DNA of 64,000 bases from Rosa chinensis (taxonomy: Eukaryota > Streptophyta > Magnoliopsida > Rosales > Rosaceae), in assembly GCF_002994745.2 (NCBI RefSeq), contig NC_037091.1:53739612-53803611 (forward strand). Direction: 5' to 3'. This document shows positions 44,600 through 57,200 of the stretch, one piece after another. The translations under genes were made by a program, and so were the position numbers. Within the stretch, counting starts at the first letter, position 1. Every line of letters starts with the position of its first letter. The notes under the pieces are model-generated. The model searched no databases and was not told the DNA's origin. It saw nothing but the letters and a program-made list of their open reading frames with translations.

Positions 44600-46446
44600 C
44601 CCACACTTATTTTGTCATGTCAGAATATTTACTCAAATACACACCGGACAGGAGGTTTAATTTTTTTTTTTCCTACCAATGCCTCCGTAGGAACTTCTCA
44701 TTACTTTTTTTTTGTTTTTCTCACTCTCCCTCACTATTCGGATTAACTCTGACAGCTTCACATGTAAAAGCTAGATTAAAATAATACAAAATAAAAAAGT
44801 TGAGTGAATTTACTTTTCATGACGTGCAAACTACGATTCCATTGACCAATTTTTTTTTCTTTCTAATTATTTAAAGGCACAGTTGTAAGTAGGATTACAA
44901 ACATCAAAGGTAATATGAATGGAGAAATTTTTAGGTTAGTCGTACCCACCAAATCTCAAATAGCATTGTCATTGACATTAGCTAGGAGTGATGTAATGGT
45001 GTCATGGTGGTCAATTGATTATGTACTCAGTCGTGTTCAATTGTCGTTAGACTTAAATTCAACATTAGAGAACAATGAGCCAAATAAATTCATTATTTTG
45101 TCCTCATTATTGTTTGCCGAACATGAATGAATACATAATCAAATGATCACCTGAGTACAGTTCCATTAGCTAGAAAAAACACAGATAAACACACACACAC
45201 ACACATATATATATGTTTATAATAAACATAAGCCCACTTATTCACAAAGTGAAAGTAAGAGATAAAACTAAACCAAAATATAACACATCATATAGTTTCG
45301 TTCAGGCAATCAATTGATTTTTTAGTCAGCTGTGCTCAACTCCTGTTAGATCTAAATCCAAAAGTGTAGAATGATGAGACAGTTTAAATTAATGTATTTG
45401 TCTCATTATCCTTCATCGTTGAACTAAATTCAACGATAGGTGAGGACAATTAGTTAATGAATTAATTGACTATTTGAACATAACTTCATAGCCATAATCC
45501 TTGACGACCATGAATCTTCACTAACAAGAAACTAAGGTAAGCGACACAGTAATAATTCTAGTACAGTATGCCGTTATATCATAGATGTAGCTCGTGGATG
45601 TCTTATTTCATATGATTGTTGTTTTATGTATCACGTTGACTATTTGATCGAAAATAACAGACTAACCAAATTGCGGGGCAACCAACTAAAGGTAAAAGAT
45701 TGCATTTAAAGTATTTAATTTTCAAAATAGCAAAAAAAAAAAAACAAAAAAAATTACAGTGCATCTAATCTACGTAGACGATTGCACTAAATAAGGAAGA
45801 AACAAATTGTCGACGCATATAGTTGTAAAGCGCAAGAGAGAAATAGACAAATGAGATTTTCGTGTATCTAGTTTATATAAATGTTTCCACTAAACAAGGA
45901 AATATACAGCAAAAAGTTGGCGCATCTAAACATACGGCGTAAGGAAAAATAAAGAAAAGAAATTACGGCACATCTAATATATGAATCTAATTATGGGGTG
46001 CATTCAATATAACAATAGAATTCGAGAGTTAAAAACACTGTTAAACTACGTAATTCTATCCCAAAAAACATGGTGGTAATTTCTACATTCTCCTCACCAG
46101 CCCTCCTCGTTTTGGTAAATAATCCCAACACATTTGTATGATTGTATCCATCTAATTTTGGTCATGCATTAAAGTTTTGGAGCGTGACATGTACGTACCT
46201 GGATATTTTCCCTTATATATCGGCCGACTCATAAACAAGGGTTTGGGGTAGATACAAAAAAAATCAAAATTTCATACCAAAAACCAAAAAAAGTTGAACT
46301 TTTTCAAACCCCCGCCTTTGCTATAAAAATAAAAGCCCACTCACATCTTGACATCTTCCCCACCCCCCTGTCACAGAAGAGGAGTCTGCTACTCTAGTTT
46401 TTCGTGCTGGACCCACAAAACTCACGAAATCCACGACCTCGCTCAT
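44600..46446. other. intergenic and 5' flank of VIM gene
   Basis: AT-rich with a (CA)n run near 45189-45206 and poly-A tracts near 45731. No gene. The last ~130 bases are the VIM leader and core promoter. Confidence 0.5.
46322..46331 (+). promoter_or_regulatory. candidate TATA box of the VIM gene
   Basis: TATAAAAATA stands 125 bases before the ATG at 46447, leaving room for a leader of about 90 bases. A second TATATAT lies at about 46214-46220. Motif and position only. Confidence 0.5.
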
Positions 46447-49400
46447 ATGGCTGACGTCGACGTCTCCGTTCTTCCCTGCAACGACGGCATTTGCATGATG
46501 TGCAATCAGATGCCGTCGCCGGAGGAGATTCTCCCCTGCAACACATGCACCTCCCCCTGGCACGTGTCCTGTCTCTCTGTCCGTCCCGATACTGTGGCCG
46601 AGGCTCTGGACTGGGAGTGTCCGGACTGTGCTCCGGCGGCCGATTCCGAGCAGGCTGCTGTGAATCCTGTCGGCGGCAGAGGTGACGGAGGCGACGACGG
46701 TCTCATAGCCGCTATCAAAGCCCTGGAGGCCGACGAGTCATTGACGGAGAGAGAAAAGGCCAGGAAACGACAGGCGTTGATGTCCAAAACCGCATTGCTG
46801 CCGTCCGATAGCGATGGCGCAGATTCCGAGAAAAAGATGAACGGTGGTAATGACGCACTCCTACGGAGCTTTTGCTGCACGATTTGCATGCATCTTCCTG
46901 AGAGACCCGTTACGGTTAGTACACCACTCTCTGCAAAATTCTTCTCTTTCAACTATATATTTGTTTCGGATAATTCTCACTTCTCAGCTTTCAGCTTTAT
47001 AATTAAAACAATTAATTTCGTTATAAATTTTCATGATCCGAACAATTCATTTATGAATTTATCGAAATCTAAAATAAAATGTCTTAACGCAACTCTCTTA
47101 CAGAAAAGTAATGAAGCGGGGTTTAGAAATTGAATTAACATTAGGTATCAGGAGTTCGATTGATGTTATGTTTGTTCAAATAAAAAGTACGTGTTTATCG
47201 AATCTTGGGAAATATATGTTTTTTTTATTGTCTCACTGATTTGTATTATTATTATTATTATTATTTTAATTGTGTTGTGGAAATTAGTGTCAAATGTGTT
47301 GACGGAATTGAATTTTGTTTTTTGGGGACATGTGACGGAATTGAATTTACTGATCCTTGTTTCCCAGACACCTTGCGGTCACAATTTCTGCCTGAAATGC
47401 TACGACAGATACGTAGCACAAGGAAAACGACAATGTGCAAATTGCCGCCAACCGATTCCACCGTCTCTGAGAATCAACGAGGTTCTTGTGAGGGCGATTC
47501 GTAGAGCGAACGTAGACAAACGCGCCACCGCAGGCGACGGCCAACGCCCCGTGGCGCATTACCTTCACAACCAGGACCGCCCGGACAAAGCATTCAGAAG
47601 CGAGCGAGCGAAGAAGGCTGGAAATGCTAATGCCTCGAGTGGAAGAATATTTGTTACGACTGCTAAGGACCATTTTGGTCCCATAACGGCCGAGTATGAC
47701 CCAGAGAGGAATGAGGGTGTGTTGGTGGGGAGGACTTGGCAGTATAGGATGGAATGCAGGCAATGGGGGATTCATCGCTCTGTGGTTGCAGGGATTTCGG
47801 GGCAGTGTAGGCATGGGGCTCAGTCGGTAGTTTTGTCCGGAGGATATGAAGACGATGAGGACCACGGCGAGTGGTTCATTTATACCGGAAGGTATTGAAA
47901 GATGACAACCAGCTCATTACTGTTATATATTGATTCAGCTTCATTTTATTTGTTGTACTAATCTCGTTTGGTTACAGTGGCGGAAAAGATTTAAGTGGAA
48001 ATAAACGGACGAACAAAGAACACAGTAAAGACCAGGAGTTTACGCACATGAATGAGGCGCTGAGGTTAAGTTGCAGAATGGGTTATCCAGTGCGAGTAGT
48101 GAGGTGAGTTGTGTATACCTTTGCTGCTGATCAAAAACCAATTTAAATAGGTCATTTGTCCCAAAATAGAAAAATGTTGGTCACTCAGAAATCTTGTAAT
48201 TTTCTTTCTTCTAAGTTTGCACCATGATGATTTCTTGCTTAAGTCTAGTTTTGGCATTTGTGGACTGGTGGCAAAAGTTTTGCTCTACTGCTTGATTGCT
48301 ATTGCCTCTGAGTCCCAACTCCTTTAGGAATAAAGATAGTTTGGCGTTGACAAATCTTACATATATAGTTAGATGTTTTCCATTAAAAATCATGCGTTTC
48401 TTTCCATATAATGGCACCAAAGCTGAGTAAGTATGGATTCCCAAAGAGATTACAGTGTCGCCGTAATACTATCTTTTGATGTTTTAGCAAGCATTTTCTC
48501 AATTGTCTTGGTTATTCTTTTTTGGGCAGATCCCACAAAGAGAAGCGGTCTTCATATGCGCCTAGAGAAGCAGTGGTGCGATACGATGGGATTTACAGAA
48601 TTGAAAAATGTTGGCGAAAGAAAGGAACGCAGGTAAACAATCACTCATGATTGCAATAGAATAATTTACAAAATTAAGTCTTAGATTTGACTCTCAATAT
48701 GTTTAGTAAAAGGGTTTTGTTCTGGCAGGGATTTAAGGTATGCAGATACCTTTTCATGAGATGTGATAACGAACCTGCTCCTTGGACATGGTATGGTATA
48801 ATGAATTCCCCACACCTCCTGCTCAAATCTCGCTATTTCTATGTGCACAATTAACTTTTGGAAACTCATTCTGTAGTGATGTTCATGGGGACCGACCAAG
48901 GCCTCTGCCATTTATAAAGGAGTTGAAAGGGGCAACCGATATAACAGAAAGAAAAGGATCTCCATCGTGGGACTACGATGTAAGATTGTTTGGATTGCTG
49001 CTTTAGTAGGATTTAGCTTTACATTTCATATCGAGTTAAAAATGTGACTGGACATGTCATTTCTGGGTCTCAGGAAGAAAAAGAGTGCTGGTTGTGGAAA
49101 AAGCCTCCACCACTTAGCAAGCAACCAGTGGAGGATAGTGGGGATGCAGAGGAGGGGAAGAAAGTAAAAGTGAAGAGAGCTTATATGCAGAGACAGATTA
49201 TGGAAGAAGAGATCCAGAGAGGTATAGTTTTCTGATCGCACTATGTATGTGATGACTTGTTTTACTATTATTATGCATAGTGATGTGTTTACGGAACAAA
49301 ATGTGGCCAACGCAGAGTTTGGCTGTCATATATGTCATAAGGTTTTGACTTCCCCTGTTACAACACCATGCGCTCACAACTTCTGCAAAGCATGCTTAGA

Positions 49401-50024
49401 AGGTGCCTTTGCTGGTTTGACTTATATAAAAGAGAGGACATGCCATGGAAGAAGAACACTGAGACCACAAAAGAATGTCATGAATTGCCCGCTGTGTTCG
49501 ACTGACATAGCTGAGTTTCTCCAAAATCTAAAGGTATGGCTGGCTGCTTTGTTGGGAAGGTCAATTGTAATGTCTTATGTGTTCATCAATTTAACCGATC
49601 GAGTTGATACTGATACATCTAATCTGAGCTTCAAATGGTTACAAAGTTTTACGAGTCTGTTGATACAAGCATAGTTGACTTATTCTATGATTTCCTCATT
49701 TGACAGGTTAATACGGATCTCATGAATGCCATAGAAGACATGCAGCAGAAATTGGAAGATTTGGAAGAGGAAGAGGAAGCTGAAAAGGAAGTAGAAGATC
49801 AGGAACAGGAAGAAATTGACAATGACGGTAAAGAGACTGTGGATGAAGCCAAAGAAAGCATCTCACCAGCACCCCAGACTGAAACTACACCGCAAGAAGC
49901 TTGTGAGCAAAAGAAGCCAACTCGTAAGCGAAAGAAGTCAAACAATGCCGAAAATGCGGTGGATGGTCATGCTGGGGTAACGGCCAGGAGGAGTAAGAAG
50001 AGTAAAATGGCAGTGGCAGTCTGA
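46447..50024 (+). CDS. VIM1: VIM/ORTHRUS-type E3 ubiquitin ligase (PHD-RING-SRA-RING), UHRF1 homologue
   Basis: Binds hemimethylated and methylated cytosine through the SRA domain and supports MET1-dependent CG methylation in the nucleus. Nine plus-strand exons: 46447-46914, 47368-47891, 47978-48103, 48530-48632, 48729-48790, 48877-48979, 49074-49221, 49316-49533, 49707-50024. All are GT..AG and phases close, giving 689 residues. A PHD finger is at about 14-62 ([13 protein letters not shown], ending WECPDC). RING 1 is at about 145-190 ([25 protein letters not shown]). The SRA is at about 250-420 ([57 protein letters not shown]). RING 2 is at about 515-580 ([21 protein letters not shown]). An acidic coiled stretch and a basic tail ([15 protein letters not shown]) end the protein. 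I cannot place it among VIM1-VIM5. Confidence 0.94.
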
Positions 50025-50490
50025 TGGATTCATGATCAAGTTTTTCTCATGGTCATCCTATCAAGTTTCCTTCACCAATTGGCCCATCAATTCGTTTATA
50101 AATCTATTGTTCTCAATAAGAATGCTGGTCTGCAGCTCAATAAAGTTTTCTCCTATGCCATTCTTGAGTTCAGCTTTGTAAATGGTTGCGACTTTTTACT
50201 AAGCTTATAGTGTCGCTTCTCAAAGTAATAAAATTCAGGTCTCAATTTGATGTCAAGATTAGTGGCTCGCAGACTTTATGATCTCATATGTAAGATGAAT
50301 AGTTCTAGTTCCTATCAATTCAAAATAACCAAGCACCAAGACACCGTAAGAATGCGAAGAACCATTCTATATTTGGTGAGTAGCTTTACACTAGGCTTGT
50401 ACAGTATGTTTAGCACAAAATTCTTGTTCAGTAGAACTATAGACTAAACTGACATTGCGGCTCATCATACTAATTGGGATTCTAACTATA
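50025..50490. other. convergent 3' flanks of VIM and DUF2301 genes
   Basis: The two genes converge here with about 466 bases between stop codons, enough for both 3' UTRs. AATAAAG-type signals occur at 50138 and AATAAAAT at 50227 on the plus strand. No gene is seen. Confidence 0.5.
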
Positions 50491-51859
50491 CTACTGTTGC
50501 TCAAGCTTCTTAACCAAGGCCTTCTTCTCGTCCTCGGGCAGAGACTGGAATATGAAGACAGACTTGTCACCGATGTCATCCTTGAAAGTGAAAATACAGT
50601 CAGTTCATTAGCAAATGCATTGCACATTGATCTCAAATGGTAACAGAAACTGAAAAGGAAATCTTGATTACAACCAAGTCAATTAGAAGACTACCTTAAT
50701 GGGTTGTGTGAACTTCCTGCCAGCAAATATTACAAACAGGGCCATCCATGAACCCAGTAGAGAAAGTTTCACTCCATCATCCATCAACCCACTCTGTATT
50801 TCAAATGCGAACTTCATCAGTGCCTCAATGAAACACGACATAAGAGAATGCAGTTGCCTTGGGCCCTTAAATTGGTTCTCCTAATCATTGTATTATTTAA
50901 AGTGAATGTACATGGAAGATCAATGACCCAATTTCTATAGTTCACTACATATTCAACATTTTAAGTGATCAATTTGAACAAGACATATGCAAGAGCAATA
51001 TACCAGGTGCCCAAGAAGAACAATGGGTATAATGAATGTGAGAATTCCAGCTTCCAACTTTCCATAGCAAAGACCTGAGATAAGTTCAATACTCAATTTA
51101 AAGATTACTCTGATAACAATGCAATGTTCTACTTCTACATAGCTCTCATTTTGATTTATTCAAAATTACCTTCCTTGAAAACCAGTCCTGTGAGCGCTGC
51201 AAACAAAGGACCAACAAACCAAACAGCAACTGGGCTATCAACAACATACTGAACCAAGCCCTCTCCAGCTGGTTGAGCCAAGCATACATATGTAGCCAAA
51301 GACCCAACAACACCAAGCCCCCAAAACGCTTGCAAAGTGCGCTTAATCTCAGTCACATAAATGTGAATCAGAACCAACGACAAACCCAACCCACCGGCTC
51401 CAATTGCGTATATGTAATCAAGATTGGGCTTAACAATCTCAGTGGCCAAGAAACTGTCGGGCAAAAAAGCAGTAGAAGCTGCAATTACAAATGACGTAGC
51501 TGCAGTCACCAATCCAGACCTGTACAGAATCACCTGCCACACCAAAAACAACAGCCCAGAAACCAAAAAGGTTTAAGCTTTAGCAATTAAGATAGAAAAC
51601 TCCATCTGGGTTTTATGGGATTGGTTATCAGAATAGCCAGTGGTACCTCTTTAACGTCGGTGGAGTCAACAGACCAAGGGCCATAGACGCCCTGATAAAC
51701 AGTCTGAGACTGAGAGCTTGAGCTTTGAGCCTTGCACTTGAAAGACCCGAGTCGAATTGGCAGTCTGGGTGAAGAAGAAGAAGAAGGCCTTGGAAGCTTG
51801 GTGAGGTTTGATGCAGGAGTAGGAGTGACAATGGATGCACACAACATATGTGAAGCCAT
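50491..51859 (-). CDS. plastid DUF2301 integral membrane protein
   Basis: Function unknown; the family is shared by cyanobacteria and plants. Five minus-strand exons: 51859-51647, 51533-51170, 51074-51004, 50793-50695, 50580-50491. GT..AG with consistent phases, giving 278 residues. Residues 1 to about 45 are Ser/Pro-rich and lack acidic residues, as in a chloroplast transit peptide. Several hydrophobic spans follow: TAATSFVIAASTAFL, YIYAIGAGGLGLSLVLIHIY, FWGLGVVGSLATYVCLA, VAVWFVGPLFAALTGLVF, GILTFIIPIVLLGHL and LSLLGSWMALFVIFAG, so about six membrane helices. The C-terminal 30 residues are soluble and charged (SLPEDEKKALVKKLEQQ). Family assignment is from remembered resemblance; the gene model itself is strong. 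Confidence 0.85.
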
Positions 51860-52096
51860 GGCCGGACCCAGAAGACAGAAACTTGTGTAGCTAATTAATG
51901 CAACTTCAATACCAACCGGGTGTTAATTTTTGGTGTTTTAGTCGATAATGGAAACCGTACTGGCTCTGTTCGGATGTGTGGACGCTACTAGAGCAGAGCG
52001 AGTGTGTGAAATGCAGTTCGAGAGGTGGTCGCGTCTAAAATTCGACAAGAAACTATATATTATAAATATGAATTTCTTCAATTGATGTTCAACTTT

Positions 52097-52136
52097 GTTG
52101 ATATGGCCGAGTTGGTCTAAGGCGCCAGATTAAGGT

Positions 52137-52169
<33 letters not shown>

Positions 52170-52177
52170 TGTCAACA
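52097..52177 (+). tRNA. tRNA-Leu(AAG)
   Basis: The acceptor stem GTTGATA pairs with TGTCAAC plus discriminator A. The D arm holds the A box (TGGCCGAGTTGGTC). The anticodon stem CCAGA/TCTGG encloses TTAAGGT, so the anticodon is AAG. A long variable arm (TCCGAAAGGGC region) shows type II leucine class. The T arm is GTGGGTTCAAATCCCAC with the B box GGTTCAAATCC. 81 bases without an intron. A nuclear cytosolic tRNA; CCA is not encoded. Confidence 0.95.
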
Positions 52178-52182
52178 TTTCA

Positions 52183-52190
52183 TTTTTTTT
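52183..52190 (+). terminator. RNA polymerase III terminator of tRNA-Leu
   Basis: A run of eight T begins six bases after the mature tRNA end, as expected for Pol III termination. Confidence 0.85.
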
Positions 52191-54866
52191 CCCTAAAATT
52201 GACCTTTTCATGTTTGGGCCAACTTGAAACTTTCAAAACTGTGTGATTTGGGCCAACTCTTTTTGGGTGAACTTTATGAAAATTAACTTGTTTTTGTCTA
52301 AACTCAATTCCCACATTAATTGGGCCATAAATAAGTTCAGAACGCCCAATTCTTGTGATTGGTATCATCATCATGATCATAAGTTCAGAACGCCTAGTCA
52401 TTCAATTTGCAACTCCAAAACAAACACAATCACAAGAACATAAAGAAGCATCCGACAAACATTTTATATACTAATTACAGACCGATTCTCATGTACTTAG
52501 AGAAAACCTAGACAGCTACCTCATTTTACTCAAAGCATAACAAAAAGGATGAACACTTCTTGCTTTTGTACTGAACACGATCTAGGGTTTTCATTTCTCA
52601 AAACATAATGGAGTAAGAAGAAAGATAAGCATAGTAGCCGCAAAACTTGACATAAGTGAACCGAAAGCGTGGAGAAAAACCAGTGTGTGTCCCCTTATTG
52701 TCTGGGTCCCACTCCGATCCGCCCCGGCCTACATGTCGTTTTCAGATCTTGCCCTAATCCCATGCTCTGCCCCTTCCCCTCGATAGACGCGCCCACGTCA
52801 GCACTCATGCGCTGCATAATAAGCGCGAGGATTAAGGAAGCTTCTCCTTGTCGTTTTTTGATTCTGGGCTTTTGGACGGTTTTGCGGCTGGGCCCACTCC
52901 GGCCTAACCTTTTGCTGGGGGGGGGATGCAAGTTGGGTAAAGGCCCACTGGGTGCTTTAGCATGCGCATCGTTTAGCGGGTTTCAGCCATGAGTTGGGTA
53001 ATTTGTCCTTTAATTTGTACTAATCGTCTATGACAAGAAAGAGTAAAGATCTTAGGGTTTTAGCGGTGTACGTCAATGCCACATATCTAATTTAAACATC
53101 ACTATACTTGGATAAATGGATGATGGTTTCATAACTAATTCTGTGAGAACTGAGAAGAATTGTCAATAACGATCTTTTCCAAATGATATGAAAACGTTAA
53201 ATGCTGTGTAAAAGGTTCTTGAATTCAGTCGACAATTTTTTAATTTGGTAAGAAATTTAAATACTATCCGTACGTTTCGGTTTATATTCTTGATCTTACT
53301 TGATTAGACATATTAAATATCTCTATCTAAGGCAAGTGGAGAATAAAGGGTTAAATTGTACGATATGACACATTACAGGTAGTGGGAGCCAAAGTTCAAA
53401 AGCATAATCAACATGTTTTTTTTTTTTACATAGCTTGTTATAAATTTGAGTGTTACAAATTGCATCACTTTACGTGCATCTAGGGTAATTAAGGTTTTTT
53501 GGGTTTGCTCCGACTTTTGCAAATTGAAACGTGGATGAAGTCGATACCGGCGATTGAGAAGTGATGATGATGGGTCATGATGATGGGAAACCCATGGTTC
53601 GTGCATTTAAAATAAAAGTCGGCATGCAGTAAAAGTGTATCGGAAAGCTGTACTATTATTTCACTTTAAAGTTATTTCTAATGATTTTTTTTGGTGAGAA
53701 ATTGATGTGAATAAGTAGCGTGGTGATGGTGATTGTTGTAGACTAGCCGACTTAAAATATATAGAGCGTTTGTGGGTTGAGAAGTGTGTGAAAGGAATAG
53801 AGTGGGGATGGAATACTTTCTGAGTAATGTGATGTTGATCTCCTGCATACTTAGATTCGTTTCTTATAACAAGGATGTCTCTTTTGATTGGAGTCGAATA
53901 TATATGAGGTTGATTGAAGACGTGATGATGGTGTACTTTTTCTCATAATATGGATATAAGCGAATGCTTGTGTACCGAATTATGCATATGCTGAAACATG
54001 AAGATCACTTATAATAGTGGATTCGAGTGTTTTCTGTACTCTGGGATGAGCTTCATTCTAATATGAAAACTAGTTTTCTCTCTACTATACTGACCGTCCG
54101 TTAATACAAAATATGTAGAGCCTACTCTCCATGAACACTAAGCTCAATATGTAATATTCTTTTATGCACGTATTTAATGAACCGCGATTCTCGTAACTCA
54201 AATAAAATATGTGAAATCTATTATAAAACTGCAGATACAATTTTTATGACGATGCACTTCATTTTGAGTTTGTTTTATACATTCAAGAATGTATTATATG
54301 TGTATGTGACTACTTGCTTGTTTTTTCTTTTAACAAAATTTGGATGTGACGCTTAGTTGCCAAAAGAAACAAAAAAATTTGGAACGTGAAAGTTCTACTG
54401 TCTTTCACTCATATTTGGATGAAAATCTATTTACAAACACTACTTTATTTCGTAATGCAAACATGCACCTTCCCCAACTGCAGGTCTTATATGGGATTTT
54501 GCGGTCCAAGTACCCTTATGCATCAAAATATAATGATAATCAACGGAACTAGAGCATACTCACATATATATATGACTGAGATAGACTACATATGCTAGTG
54601 TTTCTTTAAATGCATGGCTGCAACAATACATACGTAAAAGTCTGGCAAACTTACCAACCGAGTCTACTAGTATAGTAATGGGAAAGAAACAGCTTGAAGA
54701 TCAAACTACTAGCTAGAACTTGAAAAATATATAAGAATAACATATAACAAAACAAATAAATGCTCTCAATAATATATTATTATATATATATATATATATA
54801 TAGATCGAAAAGAACCTCAAAATTAAATAGCAATACTTATGCAGTACTACTACCACTAGCTAGCTA
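52191..54866. other. intergenic
   Basis: No supported gene. 52680-52985 is GC-richer, with a G run at 52917-52924 and open frames on both strands, but no family resemblance. The remainder is AT-rich, with a TA microsatellite near 54780-54801 just before the ERF stop codon. Confidence 0.5.
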
Positions 54867-56734
54867 CTACTCGCTCGGATTGCGCCTATTCCAGTTCTTG
54901 TTATCATGCTGATCTTCCTGACCATGATCGTCTTGCTGTCCTTGTTGTTGATGAGACGGATAATATGTTGATGGTGGAAACTGTGGAGTAGAAAACTGCG
55001 GATGATTGAATGGATTGGAAGTGTACTGATAATTCGAGCTGAAATCAATATCATTGCTTTGAAGCAGCTGCGCATATTGATATAGATCAGGAAAACTACT
55101 ACTTTCCTGCTGCTGCTGGGATGCCGCAACCAAGGGAGCATCATGATGAGGAACGGTTGCAGCTGGTCGGCCAGGATTTCGTTCAGTGGAGACACTGCTG
55201 CCGCTACTTGTTGTGCCGGATGAACCCTGCATAAGGAAGCTTGAGTTGCCTTGAACTCGCTCAGGAAAGTTGAGCTTGGCTTTTGTGCCTTTGAACTTGA
55301 GAGCTGCATTATCATATGCAATGGCTGCATCCTCAGCTGTCTCGAAAGTTCCCAGCCAAACTCGAGCTGCTTTCTTAGGGTCTCGGATTTCGGCTGCCCA
55401 TTTGCCCCAAGGCCTTTGCCTCACTCCTCTATAATGTCTTTTTCTCACAGTACTCTCTTCACAAACACACAAGTTCATAGCTTAGTATTATATATGTCAA
55501 AGTCGGACAAAGCAAGTCATAAGGGAGCTAGCCAGAAGAAGAAGAAGAAGAAGAAGAGGAGTGTCAGTTGCAAGTGTGCCCTATACACTAACATTAGTAT
55601 ATGTCAAAGTGTTATAAAGAGCTGGCTTTAACTATATAATCTTACTATATATATACATATGTTTTTCTTTACAAATTAACCTTCACTCTCAATTTCATAT
55701 AGTTGAGTACCTATTGATTTTGGAATGTAAGATGACAAACTGAAAGTGATCATAACAATCTCATTCGTATATTATTCTGGAATGTAGGTAAACCCTCTTT
55801 TAGATAAACAATTTGAGCTTAATTAGTTTACCAAATCTTCCACAAAACTTAGCTACCTGAGTGCCAACACAAAACTATTACGTACAAAAGCATTTAAAGG
55901 TTAGATGCATGTCATTTTCAAGATTAGATAATGCTGAGGCAAGATGGACTAGACTTAGGAAAAACCAAAAGGATGAGACCCCACGGTTTGGATTGTAATT
56001 AAACTAATTAGTGAGGACAAACACACAAGATCTTGTAGTGAAATGAGAAGAACATGAAAGAATTAATGTCCCAAGAAGAAACAAGAACCAATTTTAGCTA
56101 GTTGGGCGAGGTATATAGAAAGAAGGTTCTTCACGGAAAGTAGCTTTGCTAGGATACATTGAACTTCATTGTCTACATTATTAAAGGACCCTATATGATT
56201 TCTACTAGAGTTCTAGTCAAATCTGCGTCTGGGTATTTAAGTCATACACATACTCACACAGCTGGTACAAGCTTGAAATTTTTGATAGGGCTAAAGGAAG
56301 GTAAGAGCAATCTAGCTAGCTAGTGATGACCAAGTTATATTATATATCTTTGTCCAAAAAGGAATTTGAAGACGGACAAGTGTAAGATCATTGCCATTTT
56401 GACAATGCAAATGCAGTGTGAAAAAAAACAAAGGGATCAAAATCAGAAACCAAATTGTGAAGCACACCTTACACACACAAATCCAATAGCACATGTCAGT
56501 ATCATATGAACTAAATTAAGGAAAAAATAAAAGAAAAAGGGAATCAAAAGGAAAAAGAAGTAAATCAAAGATACTAGAAGCTTGGTTGGTATATGTAGCT
56601 ATGATCTATGTACCTTGATCTTGAACCGGTTGAGACCGGTCCGGTTCATCTTTCACTGAAGGGTTTGATTGCACCTTGTTATCTTCTTCGGGGTTTCCGA
56701 TAACTTGAGTGAGAGCAGAAACCATGGCTGACAT
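54867..56734 (-). CDS. AP2/ERF transcription factor, group X (ERF113/RAP2.6L-like)
   Basis: Nuclear DNA-binding regulator of stress, wounding and regeneration responses in its Arabidopsis relatives. Two minus-strand exons, 56734-56614 and 55456-54867, with a GT..AG intron of 1157 bp, give 236 residues. The AP2 domain lies at about 48-105 ([37 protein letters not shown]). Ala and Asp at the diagnostic positions (WAAEIRD) make it ERF rather than DREB type. The N-terminal [12 protein letters not shown] and the C-terminal DLYQYAQLL plus Gln-rich tail resemble RAP2.6L. Start choice: ATG at 56734 (MSAMV). The frame stays open for 46 codons upstream without an ATG (RRHGKRPLPSETSEEKE); a GTG stands at 56851 where a start might be expected. 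An ATG in an unseen upstream exon is possible. Confidence 0.86.
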
Positions 56735-57200
56735 GTCGGCTTCTGTCCACGAAGATTCGTAGCTAGAAGGAGAGAACTCATCGTGCCTCTCTTTCTCCTC
56801 CGACGTTTCCGAAGGAAGTGGCCGCTTTCCATGCCTCCGGTGATGATCCACCTTTTCGAGCTCGAGGTACTACTTGGCAAAGATGGTATATAAAGATGGT
56901 CTAGATTTGTAATATCCTGCTTGGTGTGAAGAAGATTAGGACATATATCAAGATTTCAAGACCAAGGATCTATCAGATCCGAGGGTATATTAGCGTTGTG
57001 GGGAGAGGTGGTAATGAAAAGAAAGCACAAGGGGGAGAGAGAGGGAGAGAGAGAGAGAGGGAGAGAGGGAGAGAGAGATCGAGATTGAGTACAAAATAGG
57101 GTTAAGAAAGGAAGGCTTTCATTGGTCTGATTTTTGAGTTTATCTTCTTTTGGTTTGGTAAATATATATGAGAAGGAAATGAAAGTTGTGATCATCCCCT
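56735..57200. other. 5' region of ERF gene with GA/CT tract
   Basis: 56735-56872 is the open coding-like extension of the ERF frame. At 57031-57078 a GA-rich tract (CT-rich on the gene strand) looks like a plant 5' UTR or promoter pyrimidine patch. A TATATAT lies at about 57163-57169. Confidence 0.45.

Noticed and set aside
52669..52992. 107-codon plus-strand frame and its antisense partner
   Set aside because: GC-richer intergenic DNA with no start context, splice structure or family resemblance.
56851..56851. GTG as the ERF start codon
   Set aside because: GTG starts are not normal in plant nuclear genes. The first ATG in frame is 56734, so the upstream frame is reported as an open question.
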